Translations under genes and position numbers: made by a program
In this document: positions 27,595-35,853 of the stretch, piece by piece
How the letters are laid out: every line of letters starts with the position of its first letter
Numbering within the stretch: position 1 is the stretch's first letter
Notes under the pieces: generated by a model
The model's database searches: none
Seen by the model: only the letters and a program-made list of their open reading frames with translations
What the model was told of the DNA's origin: nothing
NCBI RefSeq assembly: GCF_007896435.1
Contig: NZ_VCBL01000001.1
Coordinates: 1,207,345-1,271,344 of the forward strand
From: Rummeliibacillus suwonensis
GTDB taxonomy: Bacteria > Bacillota > Bacilli > Bacillales_A > Planococcaceae
Direction of reading: 5' to 3'
DNA: 64,000 nt

Positions 27595-27807
27595 GGCTTT
27601 TCAATGGTATGTTTCCGTTTGGACGGGCGAGGCTTCAGCTTTGTGATCTGCACAATGTCGATCATGATCTTGAAGCAGCTTGCATCTGCTGTTTCACTTT
27701 CGATGCAGAAGGAATATGGATGTTTATCCTGAAAAGTGCCCGTCTATAGCGGAACAGTTTCGAATGTGAAAAAACTCTTGAGACTCATTCGAAGTCGGTC
27801 CTATTGC

Positions 27808-28311
27808 TTAAATGAGTTTTTTGCCCATGATCACTAAATCTCTTTTGATACCGTCCAATTCAGCCACTCCTGGTAAATAAGCCCATTGTTCGAAATGAAG
27901 ACTGGAAAAAAGGTGCATGCTTGCATTATTATGTGCAAAGATGAATCCCAATAAATTTTGGATATGAAGAAGAGGACAAGCATTTATAGCATGCTGCAAT
28001 ACCATTTTCCCAATACCTTTTCCTCTAGATTTTTCATGAAGATAAATGCTTAACTCCGCTGTTGCATCATAAGCAGGTCTTCCATAAAAAGATTGAAAGC
28101 TAACCCATCCGCAAATTTCTCCTTGATATTCTACAACCCACAGAGGCCTTTTGGAAGAATTATGTGCATGAAACCATGGAATACGTTCTTCAATGGTTAC
28201 AGGTTCCGTATCGGCGGTTACCTTTCTACTTGCAATGGTTGAGTTATAAATGGCAACGATTGTAGGTAAGTCCTCAATGTCTGCATCTCTAAATGTTATT
28301 TCTTCTATCAT
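27808..28311 (-). CDS. GNAT N-acetyltransferase, phosphinothricin/MnaT type
   Basis: A 167-aa single GNAT domain. It opens ITFRDADIEDLPTIVAIYN and shows the PAT-type middle WVVEYQGEICGWVSFQSFYG and the acetyl-CoA loop EKSRGKGIGKMVLQHAI. Members acetylate phosphinothricin, methionine sulfoximine or other L-amino acids; the real substrate here is not known. AGGAGAAATTCTT precedes the ATG. Monocistronic. Confidence 0.85.
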   Translation of the reverse strand: MIEEITFRDADIEDLPTIVAIYNSTIASRKVTADTEPVTIEERIPWFHAHNSSKRPLWVVEYQGEICGWVSFQSFYGRPAYDATAELSIYLHEKSRGKGIGKMVLQHAINACPLLHIQNLLGFIFAHNNASMHLFSSLHFEQWAYLPGVAELDGIKRDLVIMGKKLI

Positions 28312-28350
28312 AAGAATTTCTCCTAACTAAAATAAGTTGTTCGCTAAGTC

Positions 28351-28507
28351 TTTATCCCGCTTTAACGGGCAGTAAGACCCCCATCTCAAGATTTGGAGAG
28401 AAACGAGAAGATAGATGGGGGATGAACTGCCCGTAAAAGTCCGATTGGTTTAGCTAACCATCAAAGGGGGATGAAGAAAACCCCCACTGATGGAAGCTTC
28501 ACTTTAT
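28351..28507. repeat. bcr1-like repeat, intact short form
   Basis: TTTATCCCGCTTTAACGGGC to GGAAGCTTCACTTTAT, 157 bp. The stem ACGGGCAGT / ACTGCCCGT closes a large first domain and CCCCC...ACTGATGG the second. Joined to the next copy through one TTTAT. Confidence 0.78.
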
Positions 28508-28630
28508 CCCGCGTTAACAGGCAGTAAGCTCCCTATCTCAAGGTTTATAGAGAAACGAGAAGATAGGTGGGAATCAGCTACCCATCAGTGGGGATGAAGA
28601 AAACCCCCACTAATGGCAGTTTCACTTTAT
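28503..28630. repeat. bcr1-like repeat, shorter second copy in tandem
   Basis: Starts TTTATCCCGCGTTAACAGGC in the end of the previous copy and ends GTTTCACTTTAT. It has lost part of the ACTGCCCGT arm. Confidence 0.7.
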
Positions 28631-28685
28631 AAACATAGCAGGTAAATCTAATATTAAAAATTTTAACACTTTCTTTTTAATATAT

Positions 28686-28761
28686 AAATTTAATTTTGTA
28701 TAATAGTATTAATTTGAAATAATAATCAAAATAATATACTACATACAAAATTTAATTTTGT
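28686..28761 (+). promoter_or_regulatory. Direct repeats and -10 box before the Lrp gene
   Basis: AAATTTAATTTTGT occurs exactly at 28686-28699 and again at 28748-28761, 62 bp apart (about six helical turns). A TATAAT at 28699-28704 follows the first copy. This is a plausible autoregulatory site for an Lrp octamer, inferred only from position. Confidence 0.4.
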
Positions 28762-28812
28762 TTGGACGATATTTCGAAGCGAGATTTTGAAGAATTGAAA
28801 GGGAGAGTTTTG

Positions 28813-29310
28813 ATGGAGTCAATTGTCAGTAAAATATTAGATGATTTAGATTTACAAGTATTGGATATTTTACAAAAAGATGCACAAATCAGTAATGTAG
28901 AAATTGCTAAACGTGTGAATTTATCTCCTCCTGCTATTCATGCAAGGATCAAAAGATTAGAAAATGAAGGATATATTAATCGGCAGGTCGCTATTTTGAA
29001 TCAAGAAAAATTAGGATTTGAATTATTATGTTTTATCTTTATCAGCACGAATGTTCATCAAGCAAAACAGTTGGAAGTTTTAGAGAATGAATTGGCTGCT
29101 ATGCCAGAGATTTTAGAGTGCCATTGCTTAACAGGAGAATATGATTATTTGTTAAAGGTTGCGAATAAGGGGCGTAAGGAATTAGAGAATTTTATTAGAA
29201 AATTGAACAAATTAGGTATTACGCGTATTCAAACAAGCTTAGCTTTACGAGAAGTTAAACAGTCTACCATTCTGCCTATTTTAGAGGAAAAGGATAAAAA
29301 GTCATTGTGA
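28813..29310 (+). CDS. Lrp/AsnC-family transcriptional regulator
   Basis: A 165-aa regulator: N-terminal HTH LDLQVLDILQKDAQISNVEIAKRV..., with LSPPAIHARIKRLENEGYI as recognition helix, then the RAM-type effector domain (CHCLTGEYDYLLKV, later RIQTSLALREVK). ATG 28813 follows AAAGGGAG. An in-frame extension to 28762 has no ribosome site. The regulated genes cannot be told from context. Confidence 0.9.
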   Translation: MESIVSKILDDLDLQVLDILQKDAQISNVEIAKRVNLSPPAIHARIKRLENEGYINRQVAILNQEKLGFELLCFIFISTNVHQAKQLEVLENELAAMPEILECHCLTGEYDYLLKVANKGRKELENFIRKLNKLGITRIQTSLALREVKQSTILPILEEKDKKSL

Positions 29311-29344
29311 TTGGATAATAAGGATATGTTTTGCCCACTACAAA

Positions 29345-29375
29345 GAGCCAAGGAAAATGACCTCCTTGGCTTTTC
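29345..29375 (+). terminator. Terminator after the Lrp gene
   Basis: GAGCCAAGGA pairs with TCCTTGGCTT, then TTT. Confidence 0.8.
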
Positions 29376-29393
29376 AATCTCTGCTGATAACTA

Positions 29394-29530
29394 TTTGTCC
29401 GCGTTAACCACGCACAAACCACCAATAAAAGCAGAGGAGAAGTGAGGGACGACTGCCAATAAAAGCCCACTCCGTTTAACTAACATTTTGTATTATGAAG
29501 AGAATTCCCACTGGCTGAGTATCACTTTAT
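29394..29530. repeat. Decayed bcr1-like repeat (tandem with next)
   Basis: TGTCCGCGTTAACCACGCAC ... ACTGCCAATAAAAGCCC ... ACTTTAT keeps the element order with many changes. It joins the following intact copy through TTTAT at 29526-29530. Confidence 0.55.
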
Positions 29531-29744
29531 CCCGCTTTAACGGGCAGTAAGACCCCCACCTCAAGGTTTAGAGAGAAGCGAGAAAGATAGGTGGGAGAAC
29601 AACTGCCCGTAAAAGTCCGATTGGTTCGGGCCAACAAGATGTTGGTCCCTCAGGTGTTGCCACAGGACGTGGTGTCTTTAACCTGAGTTCCTTTAGTTCA
29701 GTGGGGGATGAAGAAAACCCCCACTGATGGAAGCTTCACTTTAT
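29526..29744. repeat. bcr1-like repeat, long form
   Basis: TTTATCCCGCTTTAACGGGC to GGAAGCTTCACTTTAT, 219 bp, with the extra GTTGCCACAGGACGTGG module. The final TTTAT contains the stop codon of the minus-strand gene 29741-29959. Confidence 0.78.
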
Positions 29745-29959
29745 CTTCTTCTTTTACCGATTTCTTTTGAAAGAGATGGCCTTATTTTCTCTTTTTCAAA
29801 AGCGACTAGAACATGAAATTTATTTTCTGCTGTTGTAAGGATATCAACAACAGTTCCCTTGCGTCCTTTTATTTTTACAGGATCATTGATTGCAGGTAAT
29901 GTTTCTCGGTATTGACTCAATACAATTGTCTTGTTTTCATAAAAATGAACAATATACAT
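29741..29959 (-). CDS. Small basic 72-aa protein
   Basis: ATG 29959 sits eight bases after AAGGAGATAA, a strong site. The protein reads MYIVHFYENKTIVLSQYRET and has NDPVKIKGRKGTVVDI, a short KOW/SH3-like beta pattern as in DUF2187-type Bacillus proteins, and a very basic end (KEIGKRRR). Family not certain. Its stop lies in the end of a bcr1-like repeat. Confidence 0.65.
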   Translation of the reverse strand: MYIVHFYENKTIVLSQYRETLPAINDPVKIKGRKGTVVDILTTAENKFHVLVAFEKEKIRPSLSKEIGKRRR

Positions 29960-30073
29960 TTGCCATTATCTCCTTATTCATAAAATTTCATTTGTTCATT
30001 TTATGAATAGAGGAGAAATATAGAACAATTCCTTAACAGCTATAAGGAAAGGGATGATGGATTACTTCGTTTT

Positions 30074-31078
30074 CTACTTTGACACGATATTATCCATTAC
30101 GTCATTGATGTTGACATGATTTTTTATAACACCTTTTTTAAATAACCAATTTTCGGTTTTTTCCCAGCTTTCTTTTTCTTGATAGCCGAATGGTAAACCA
30201 TCGTCCTCCATACGTGGTAATAAAATCTCTAAACTTTTTGTTTCTACGTCTTTATCCAATGGAAAGCTATCATTTTCATGATCAAGTAGGATTTGTAAGC
30301 TTTCTTTTGGATTTTTTTTCACTTCTTCTTGTCCCTTGGCAACTGCTTTCCAAAATCTCTTAATAGCATCTCTTTTTTGATGGAATGTTTTTTGACCGGT
30401 CACGAGTATTAGCTCGTAATTATCGGGCACATCATAATCGCTATTTTGTATGCTTTTCATATCATAGCCTTCTTTGTTTAGTAGAACAAATTCATGATTG
30501 ATGTATCCTCCAATAATGGCATCTACACGATCTGTTGCAACAGAAGGTATCAAGTCCCATCCTACATCTGTCATTTTTACCTTGCTAAAATCACCGCCAT
30601 CCGCTTCTACCATCGTTTTAATGATAGCCTCACTCAATTCACTTGATGAGTATCCCACATTCTTTCCCTCTAGATCTTTTGGTGAATGGATACCAGATGA
30701 TTTTTTCATCATTAATTCATCGAGTGAATGCCTTACAAGTGCAGCTACTGAAATAATTGGGATTCCTTCAGATTTGGATAAAATGGTTTGATTTTGATAG
30801 CTAATGGCTAAATCTACTTTTCCAGTAGCAGCAAGCTTCAATGGGTCATTTGTATCGGCAGGCATTTCAATTTTGACATTTAATCCTTCCTCTTTGAAAT
30901 AGCCCTTTTCTTGAGCTACATAGAAAGCTGAGTGCACAGCATTAGGATACCAATCAAGCATAATACTGATATTATCTAGTTTCTTCCCATTCTCTTCCTT
31001 TGGTTGCGCTTTTCCATTACAGCCAGCAGCCACTATGATGAATGTCAATAGGATCACTATATTTAACCATTTTTTCAT
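30074..31078 (-). CDS. thiY: Thiamine-precursor ABC transporter substrate-binding lipoprotein
   Basis: A 334-aa NMT1/THI5-type binding protein. The signal peptide ends in the lipobox VAAGC (Cys about 20). DWYPNAVHSAFYVAQEKGYF near residue 42 and GKVDLAISYQ are typical of ThiY, the N-formyl-aminopyrimidine/HMP receptor. The TPP riboswitches upstream of the operon support a thiamine-precursor ligand over nitrate, sulfonate or taurine, which related proteins bind. AGGAG lies nine to ten bases before the ATG. Confidence 0.88.
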   Translation of the reverse strand: MKKWLNIVILLTFIIVAAGCNGKAQPKEENGKKLDNISIMLDWYPNAVHSAFYVAQEKGYFKEEGLNVKIEMPADTNDPLKLAATGKVDLAISYQNQTILSKSEGIPIISVAALVRHSLDELMMKKSSGIHSPKDLEGKNVGYSSSELSEAIIKTMVEADGGDFSKVKMTDVGWDLIPSVATDRVDAIIGGYINHEFVLLNKEGYDMKSIQNSDYDVPDNYELILVTGQKTFHQKRDAIKRFWKAVAKGQEEVKKNPKESLQILLDHENDSFPLDKDVETKSLEILLPRMEDDGLPFGYQEKESWEKTENWLFKKGVIKNHVNINDVMDNIVSK

Positions 31079-31098
31079 TTCTCGACAACTCCTATTTG

Positions 31099-31869
31099 TT
31101 AGTTAGAATTATTCCATTTATTAGTTGTTCTTTTTTCTATCCATGAAGCTAGTGCAAATAATAGAATTCCCACGATGGTTAGAATGGTAATGGCTGCAAA
31201 AACACCTTCTGCATTTAAATTGCCAGACATTCTTCGACTATAGTAGCCTAATCCCTTACTTGCTCCCAGCCATTCACCGATGGTTGCTCCAACGAGTGCA
31301 AAAACGATCGACATCTTAAAACCTGAAAAGAAGGAGGGAAGAGCCATTGGAATATGTAATTTTTGAAATATTTGAAACCTGTTTGCACCCATTGAGCGCA
31401 ACAACTCAATATATTCCTGATCGCATGATTTCAATCCATCATAAGTTCCTACTACAATCGGGAAAAAGCAGATCAAGATCGTCACAGCGACCTTGCTCCA
31501 AATGGTATATCCAAACCACAGGACGAAGATAGGGGATAGTGCAATAATTGGGACCATTTGTGAGATGACAACTGCTGGATAAACCATTTTTTCGATTGTT
31601 TTTGAAAAAAACATACAAATAGCTAGAAGGACGCCACTTATAACAGCAAGCGAAAATCCAATGATAAATTCAAGCATTGTAGCACTTAAATGCTCGATCA
31701 ACAAGGGACGCCAATTATGAATAATCATCTGTATAACACCAGTTGGAGTGGGAATGATAAAACTTGGTATAATGTCTGCACGTACAAGCCATTCTACGAT
31801 TGCTAGTACGATGATAAAAAATAACAAAAACAAACGATAGGTTTGAAAAAATTTTTTAAGTGGTTTCAT
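31099..31869 (-). CDS. thiX: Thiamine-precursor ABC transporter permease
   Basis: A 256-aa permease with about six hydrophobic segments (e.g. LFLLFFIIVLAIVEWL at the N-terminus) and the EAA-type loop ELLRSMGANRFQIFQKLHIP followed by SFFSGFKMSIVFALVGATIG. ATG 31869 starts inside the end of the ATPase gene (14-nt overlap), so the two are coupled; an upstream TTG at 31875 is also possible. Confidence 0.87.
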   Translation of the reverse strand: MKPLKKFFQTYRLFLLFFIIVLAIVEWLVRADIIPSFIIPTPTGVIQMIIHNWRPLLIEHLSATMLEFIIGFSLAVISGVLLAICMFFSKTIEKMVYPAVVISQMVPIIALSPIFVLWFGYTIWSKVAVTILICFFPIVVGTYDGLKSCDQEYIELLRSMGANRFQIFQKLHIPMALPSFFSGFKMSIVFALVGATIGEWLGASKGLGYYSRRMSGNLNAEGVFAAITILTIVGILLFALASWIEKRTTNKWNNSN

Positions 31870-32602
31870 TGGCAATCTTCTTCTCCAACTTTTGACGTAA
31901 TGTCACAGCTTCTTCGAAAAGAAGCATTTCCGGTTTACGTGGACGTGACAAGGGTACTGAAATTTCTTCTATACGGTGATCTGGATGTAATAACAAAATC
32001 CGATCACTCAAAAAAATGGCTTCTTCTAAATCATGAGTGATGAAGACAATTGTTTTGTTTAAATCTTGCCACATGGACAATAGCCATGATTGCATTTCTT
32101 TTTTCGTTAATGCATCCAGTGCTCCAAACGGTTCATCGAGTAATAGCACATCTTTCCCTGTCAATAAAGCACGTAAAAAAGCAGCACGTTGTCGCATTCC
32201 CCCAGATAGTTGTTTTGGTAGAACATGCTCATATCCACTAAGTCCTACACGTTGTAACCAGATGCTCGCTTCTTCTTTTGTCATATGTACATCTTGTTGA
32301 ATTTCAGAAGCAATCATGATATTGTCAAGAATCGTGCGCCAGGGGAGCAGCAAATCTTTTTGTGGCATATATCCGACATCCCCTAGTGAAATGTCTTTTT
32401 GGTCGATTTGAATCTCACCTTCATCTGGTTGAAGGAGACCAGTCATTAATCGTAAAATGGTACTTTTCCCTGTGCCACTTCTACCAATAATAGAAATAAA
32501 TTCGCCATTTTTAATTTCCATATTCAAGTGAGAAATAACTAGATTTTTTTGCCTTTTCTCATTGGTGTAGCTATAAGATACATTTTTTAAAACGACAGTC
32601 AT
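31856..32602 (-). CDS. thiZ: Thiamine-precursor ABC transporter ATPase
   Basis: A 248-aa ABC ATPase: Walker A IGRSGTGKSTI, Q-loop GYMPQKDLLLPW, signature LSGGMRQRAAFLRALL, Walker B VLLLDEPFGALD and the H-loop FITHDLEEA. It is the first gene of the operon, 86 nt downstream of a TPP riboswitch and its terminator; AGAAAGGAG precedes the ATG. Gene order thiZ-thiX-thiY. Confidence 0.9.
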   Translation of the reverse strand: MTVVLKNVSYSYTNEKRQKNLVISHLNMEIKNGEFISIIGRSGTGKSTILRLMTGLLQPDEGEIQIDQKDISLGDVGYMPQKDLLLPWRTILDNIMIASEIQQDVHMTKEEASIWLQRVGLSGYEHVLPKQLSGGMRQRAAFLRALLTGKDVLLLDEPFGALDALTKKEMQSWLLSMWQDLNKTIVFITHDLEEAIFLSDRILLLHPDHRIEEISVPLSRPRKPEMLLFEEAVTLRQKLEKKIANETT

Positions 32603-32627
32603 TTTTTCTCCTTTCTAACTGCAAATT

Positions 32628-32658
32628 AAAAACTGCTTCCTTTTAAAGAAAACAGTTT
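32628..32658 (-). terminator. Expression-platform terminator of the gene-proximal TPP riboswitch
   Basis: On the minus strand AAACTGTTTTC pairs with GGAAGCAGTTT (bulged), followed by TT and an AT-rich run, between the aptamer and the thiZ ribosome site. Confidence 0.65.
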
Positions 32659-32688
32659 CATAAAACATAAAATTCCATGTCTTGGAAA

Positions 32689-32761
32689 CTACTTTCCTAC
32701 GCTAGTATGAACTAGATCAGGTTCAAAGGGTACAATCTCAGCCAAAGGGCGCCCCTAGTAG
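32689..32761 (-). ncRNA. TPP riboswitch (THI element), proximal copy
   Basis: Minus strand: CTACTAGGGGCGCCC, then GGCTGAGATTGTACCC, TTTGAACCTGATCTAGTT and CATACTAGCGTAGGAAAGTAG (P1 closing CTACT/AGTAG). CTGAGA and ACCCTTTGAACCTGATC are the conserved TPP contacts. The P3 side is compact. Confidence 0.93.
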
Positions 32762-32908
32762 ATTTAAACGTATTTAATTGTTGATCTTGTTTCAGCAATG
32801 TTTTATGCAAAGTGGCAGGAGCATATGTTTTATGCGACGAAAACGCAACTGCAAGTACAGAGAAACCCACCTCAATAGGTGACGAGATGAATTTGCTTGA
32901 AAAGCCAA

Positions 32909-32939
32909 TAAAAAAACCACTCAAAGGAAGAGTGGGTTG
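32909..32939 (-). terminator. Expression-platform terminator of the distal TPP riboswitch
   Basis: Minus strand: AACCCACTC pairs with GAGTGGTTT around TTCCTTT, followed by TTTT. It lies about 27 nt after the distal aptamer, leaving about 150 nt to the proximal one. Confidence 0.8.
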
Positions 32940-32965
32940 AACAACATACATGATTTGTCCTAACT

Positions 32966-33055
32966 CACTTCCCTACGCTAGCGTAAACTAGATCAGGTTC
33001 AAAGGGTTTAGAACGACCGTTCAGTCTCAGTCCTCAAATAGGGACACCCCTAGTG
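32966..33055 (-). ncRNA. TPP riboswitch (THI element), distal copy
   Basis: Minus strand: CACTAGGGGTGTCCC, an extended P3 around TTTGAG, GACTGAGACTGAACGG, CCCTTTGAACCTGATCTAG and ACGCTAGCGTAGGGAAGTG closing P1. No gene lies between it and the proximal copy, so the two control the same operon in series. Confidence 0.93.
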
Positions 33056-33297
33056 CTAATTCGTTTTCATATATAGCTTATCATGCAGACAAATTTATGC
33101 AAGACTTTTCTTTCGGCTGTTCCACATAGAGAGAAAAAGCTTTTTTATAAACAGAGTTAGAGCAATCGCTTATGAGTCATTTTTTATCTGGATTCTGCAT
33201 TACGAAATTTATTCAAATCCTTTTTCTTTTGATTTGTATAAAATGTAAGATGCAAAGCAAACTAATAGCGTAATTCAATTAAAAGGGAGGAAATAGC

Positions 33298-33474
33298 ATG
33301 CCTGATAAAATGACTCCAAGATCTCACGGTAGCTACGGACATGATGAAGAATTAGGAGAAGAATTTTCAGTTCCAGAAGAAAATAAAGCGAAATCTCCAA
33401 AAAAGAGCTCTAAAACGAAATTTGAGAAGATGAAAGAAAAGGCGATTGAAATAGCTCGACAAAATCTTGAATAA
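33298..33474 (+). CDS. 58-aa hydrophilic protein
   Basis: AAAGGGAGG lies seven bases before ATG 33298. The product MPDKMTPRSHGSYGHDEELG... ends in a basic helix (KFEKMKEKAIEIARQNLE) and is rich in Lys, Glu and Ser with no hydrophobic core, so it is probably disordered or a small spore/DNA-associated protein. No family recognised. A hairpin follows the stop. Confidence 0.65.
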   Translation: MPDKMTPRSHGSYGHDEELGEEFSVPEENKAKSPKKSSKTKFEKMKEKAIEIARQNLE

Positions 33475-33483
33475 GGGCGTATA

Positions 33484-33531
33484 GGCGGCGAAAATCGTGT
33501 TTAACTATGCGAGTTTGCCGCTTTTACTTTA
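33484..33531 (+). terminator. Terminator after the 58-aa gene
   Basis: GGCGGCGAAAATCG pairs with CGAGTTTGCCGC (bulged), then TTTTACTTT. Confidence 0.6.
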
Positions 33532-33622
33532 AATATCAGTAAGTCTATCAATTGTTTTACAAAATGCTTTGTTACTGGTAAGATGAAAAGAAATTTTGAA
33601 AATTACAAAGAGGTAATGGAAT

Positions 33623-34390
33623 ATGTGTTTAGTCAATTTTCATTTTCAAAATCATCCAAAATATAAATTAATAGTTGTTGCCAATCGTGATGAGTTTTAT
33701 GAACGGCCTACAAAGCCAGCACATTACTGGGAAGATGAACCCAATATACTAGCTGGACGTGATTTACTACAAATGGGGACTTGGTTAGGTATATCTAAAA
33801 AAGGCAGATTTGCAGCAATAACAAATTATCGTGACCCCAGTTTACCAGAAACAGGTCGTTATTCGCGTGGCGAGATTATCCGTCATTTTTTGACAAATGG
33901 TACGGAACCGGACATTTTTATGGAAGAACTCATAAAAGAAAGAAAAAATTACGGTGGTTACAATGTTATACTTGGTGATCCTAATGGTTTGTACCACTAC
34001 AATAATGTACTGGATGAGTCCAAAGATATAAATGCAGGCACACATAGTTTAAGCAATCATTCCCTAAATACACCGTGGCCAAAAGTTGTAAAGGGTAGAG
34101 CAAGATTAAATGAATATATTCAAACAAATCAAGAAGAAGTGAGTATCGATATGCTTTTTAACCTTGTAACCGATCGTTCAACAGCAGATGATGAAGAATT
34201 ACCCCACACAGGTGTTGGGGTGGAAATGGAAAGATTGTTGTCACCTATGTTTATAAAAATTCCGAATTACGGTACTAGGTCATCTACTGTTTTATTAGTA
34301 GATAAAGAGGATCGTGTGACTTTTGTAGAAAGAACTTTCAAGGAAGGCGATTTTCAATTTGAAAAAAAATATGAGTTTAAAATCGAATAA
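33623..34390 (+). CDS. NRDE-family protein (TANGO2-like)
   Basis: A 255-aa protein beginning MCLVNFHFQNHPKYKLIVVA with the name-giving ANRDEFYERPT and then WEDEPNILAGRDLLQMGTWLG, the conserved N-terminal nucleophile (Cys2) and substrate-side motifs of the family related to Ntn hydrolases and TANGO2. The C-terminal RSSTVLLVDKEDRVTFVERTF is also typical. The physiological role in bacteria is poorly defined. AGAGGTAATGG precedes the ATG. Confidence 0.88.
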   Translation: MCLVNFHFQNHPKYKLIVVANRDEFYERPTKPAHYWEDEPNILAGRDLLQMGTWLGISKKGRFAAITNYRDPSLPETGRYSRGEIIRHFLTNGTEPDIFMEELIKERKNYGGYNVILGDPNGLYHYNNVLDESKDINAGTHSLSNHSLNTPWPKVVKGRARLNEYIQTNQEEVSIDMLFNLVTDRSTADDEELPHTGVGVEMERLLSPMFIKIPNYGTRSSTVLLVDKEDRVTFVERTFKEGDFQFEKKYEFKIE

Positions 34391-34446
34391 TGGATGATTC
34401 ATCATGTAAAAAATGATCACAAAAATTTAAAAAATTTACTTTTTAG

Positions 34447-34484
34447 TCAATGAGAGAGGCTATTCATTTCTCATTGATTTTTTT
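34447..34484 (+). terminator. Terminator after the NRDE gene
   Basis: TCAATGAGA pairs with TCTCATTGA, then T7. Confidence 0.8.
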
Positions 34485-34527
34485 GTGGATTTATTGATGG
34501 ATCAACGATATTCAATCTATCTTCCTC

Positions 34528-34560
34528 ATTCATTGATAGAAAATTTCTATCAATGAATTA
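34528..34560. repeat. Near-perfect 31-bp palindrome
   Basis: ATTCATTGATAGAAA and TTTCTATCAATGAAT flank a single A at 34544 or so. AATTTTTTC follows on the right, so it may be a second terminator, or a binding site. The rest of 34561-34683 has nothing I can name. Confidence 0.6.
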
Positions 34561-34696
34561 ATTTTTTCTATCAATTATTTATTTATAAAGGCATTGAACA
34601 ATACGGGACAATATGATATTATTCAAAACAAATCTTATAAATCTAATAGGATATATAGGATTAGGGTGGTTTAATCATGTTAGAGGAGGGTTTTAT

Positions 34697-34783
34697 TTGA
34701 GTAAAGTTAAACAAAGCAAAATGAAAACAAATGGTTGTAGAATTTGTGGAAATGACATCTTCATTAGAAGTTGTATGTCCTAG
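34697..34783 (+). CDS. Possible 28-aa CxxC peptide or gene remnant
   Basis: AGAGGAGGG at 34682-34690 lies six bases before TTG 34697. The frame reads MSKVKQSKMKTNGCRICGND and stops after 28 codons. A CRICG zinc-knuckle pair plus a perfect ribosome site suggests a real start; the early stop suggests either a micro-protein or a truncated gene. Nothing obvious continues in other frames. Confidence 0.3.
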   Translation: MSKVKQSKMKTNGCRICGNDIFIRSCMS

Positions 34784-35004
34784 AAGCCAGTATTGATTAA
34801 AGGACTGTAATCATTGTTCTAAATAGAGGATTGGAAAACTATTTATTTATCGATTAATGAATCTGATCTTAATACTTGTTATCTAAAAACATAGTAAATT
34901 TATAAGAATAATAAAAATAAAAGTCCTAGTCTATTCCATTCTAATTTTTACCTAACATGGAAGTGATGCTTATTTGAATTTCAACGAGAAAAGAGGAGAT
35001 GTAA

Positions 35005-35844
35005 ATGAAGAAAAATTGGATAGCAATGATCCTGACATTGATCGTTTTAACTATAATATCTGCTTGTACTAATTCCGCTACAGATTCTACTAAAAAGGAT
35101 GCAAATAATGGTTCAAAAGAAAAAATCACAACCTTAAAAGTAGGGGCATCCTCAGTACCTCATGCAGAGGTTTTGGAGTATTTAGCAGATGATCTTAAAA
35201 AAGATGGTGTCAAGTTAGATATTAAAACAGGCTTGGATGGTATCCAAATGAACCAAATGACAGCAGATGGTGAATTAGATTTTAATTATTTTCAACACAC
35301 CCCCTATTTAGAAGAAATCAACAAACAAGCTAGGTTGAATTTGGTAAGTGTTGCTGGAATTCATATCGAACCTTTTGGTGTGTACTCTAAGAAAATTAAA
35401 GATATTAAAGATTTGCCGCAGGGTGCGAAAGTAGCAGTACCAAAAGATGTTGTTAATTTTTCTCGTTCCTTATTATTATTCGCCCAAAATGGAATTATTG
35501 AATTAGATTCTAAAAAAGAAGGCGACTACACGACCGAAGATATTACAAAAAATGATAAAAAAATTAAATTTATTGGTGTTGATGGCGCATTATTAAATCG
35601 TTCTCTTGAAGATGTTGATGCTGCAGCTATTAATACAAACTATGCATTAGAAGGCGGCTTAGATCCTGTTAAAGATGCACTTATTATTGAAGATGCCAAG
35701 TCACCATATGTGAATATCATTGCTGCATTACCTGAGCGAAAAGATGACCCTGCCATTCAAACCGTTGTGAAATGGCTCACAAGTGAAAAGGCTAGAAAGT
35801 TTTTTGAAACAAAATATAGTGGGGCTGTCGTACCTGCATTTTAG
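35005..35844 (+). CDS. MetQ/NlpA-family substrate-binding lipoprotein 1
   Basis: A 279-aa lipoprotein with lipobox TIISAC (Cys about 22). The NlpA fold is recognised from LKVGASSVPHAEVLEYLADD, LDFNYFQHTPYLEEINKQ and AINTNYALEGGLDP. Relatives bind methionine or other sulfur compounds. It lies upstream of the single MetN/MetI pair but is cut off from it by a bcr1-like repeat. No S-box riboswitch is seen upstream. GAGGAGATG precedes the ATG. Confidence 0.87.
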   Translation: MKKNWIAMILTLIVLTIISACTNSATDSTKKDANNGSKEKITTLKVGASSVPHAEVLEYLADDLKKDGVKLDIKTGLDGIQMNQMTADGELDFNYFQHTPYLEEINKQARLNLVSVAGIHIEPFGVYSKKIKDIKDLPQGAKVAVPKDVVNFSRSLLLFAQNGIIELDSKKEGDYTTEDITKNDKKIKFIGVDGALLNRSLEDVDAAAINTNYALEGGLDPVKDALIIEDAKSPYVNIIAALPERKDDPAIQTVVKWLTSEKARKFFETKYSGAVVPAF

Positions 35845-35853
35845 AAACTTGTG

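Noticed and set aside
32712-32951. Open frame of 79 codons between the two TPP riboswitches
   Set aside because: It starts right after the distal aptamer, runs through its terminator hairpin and into the proximal aptamer, has no ribosome site and no protein-like composition.
34800-35004. SAM (S-box) or T-box leader before receptor 1
   Set aside because: None of the conserved S-box or T-box segments is visible on the plus strand.
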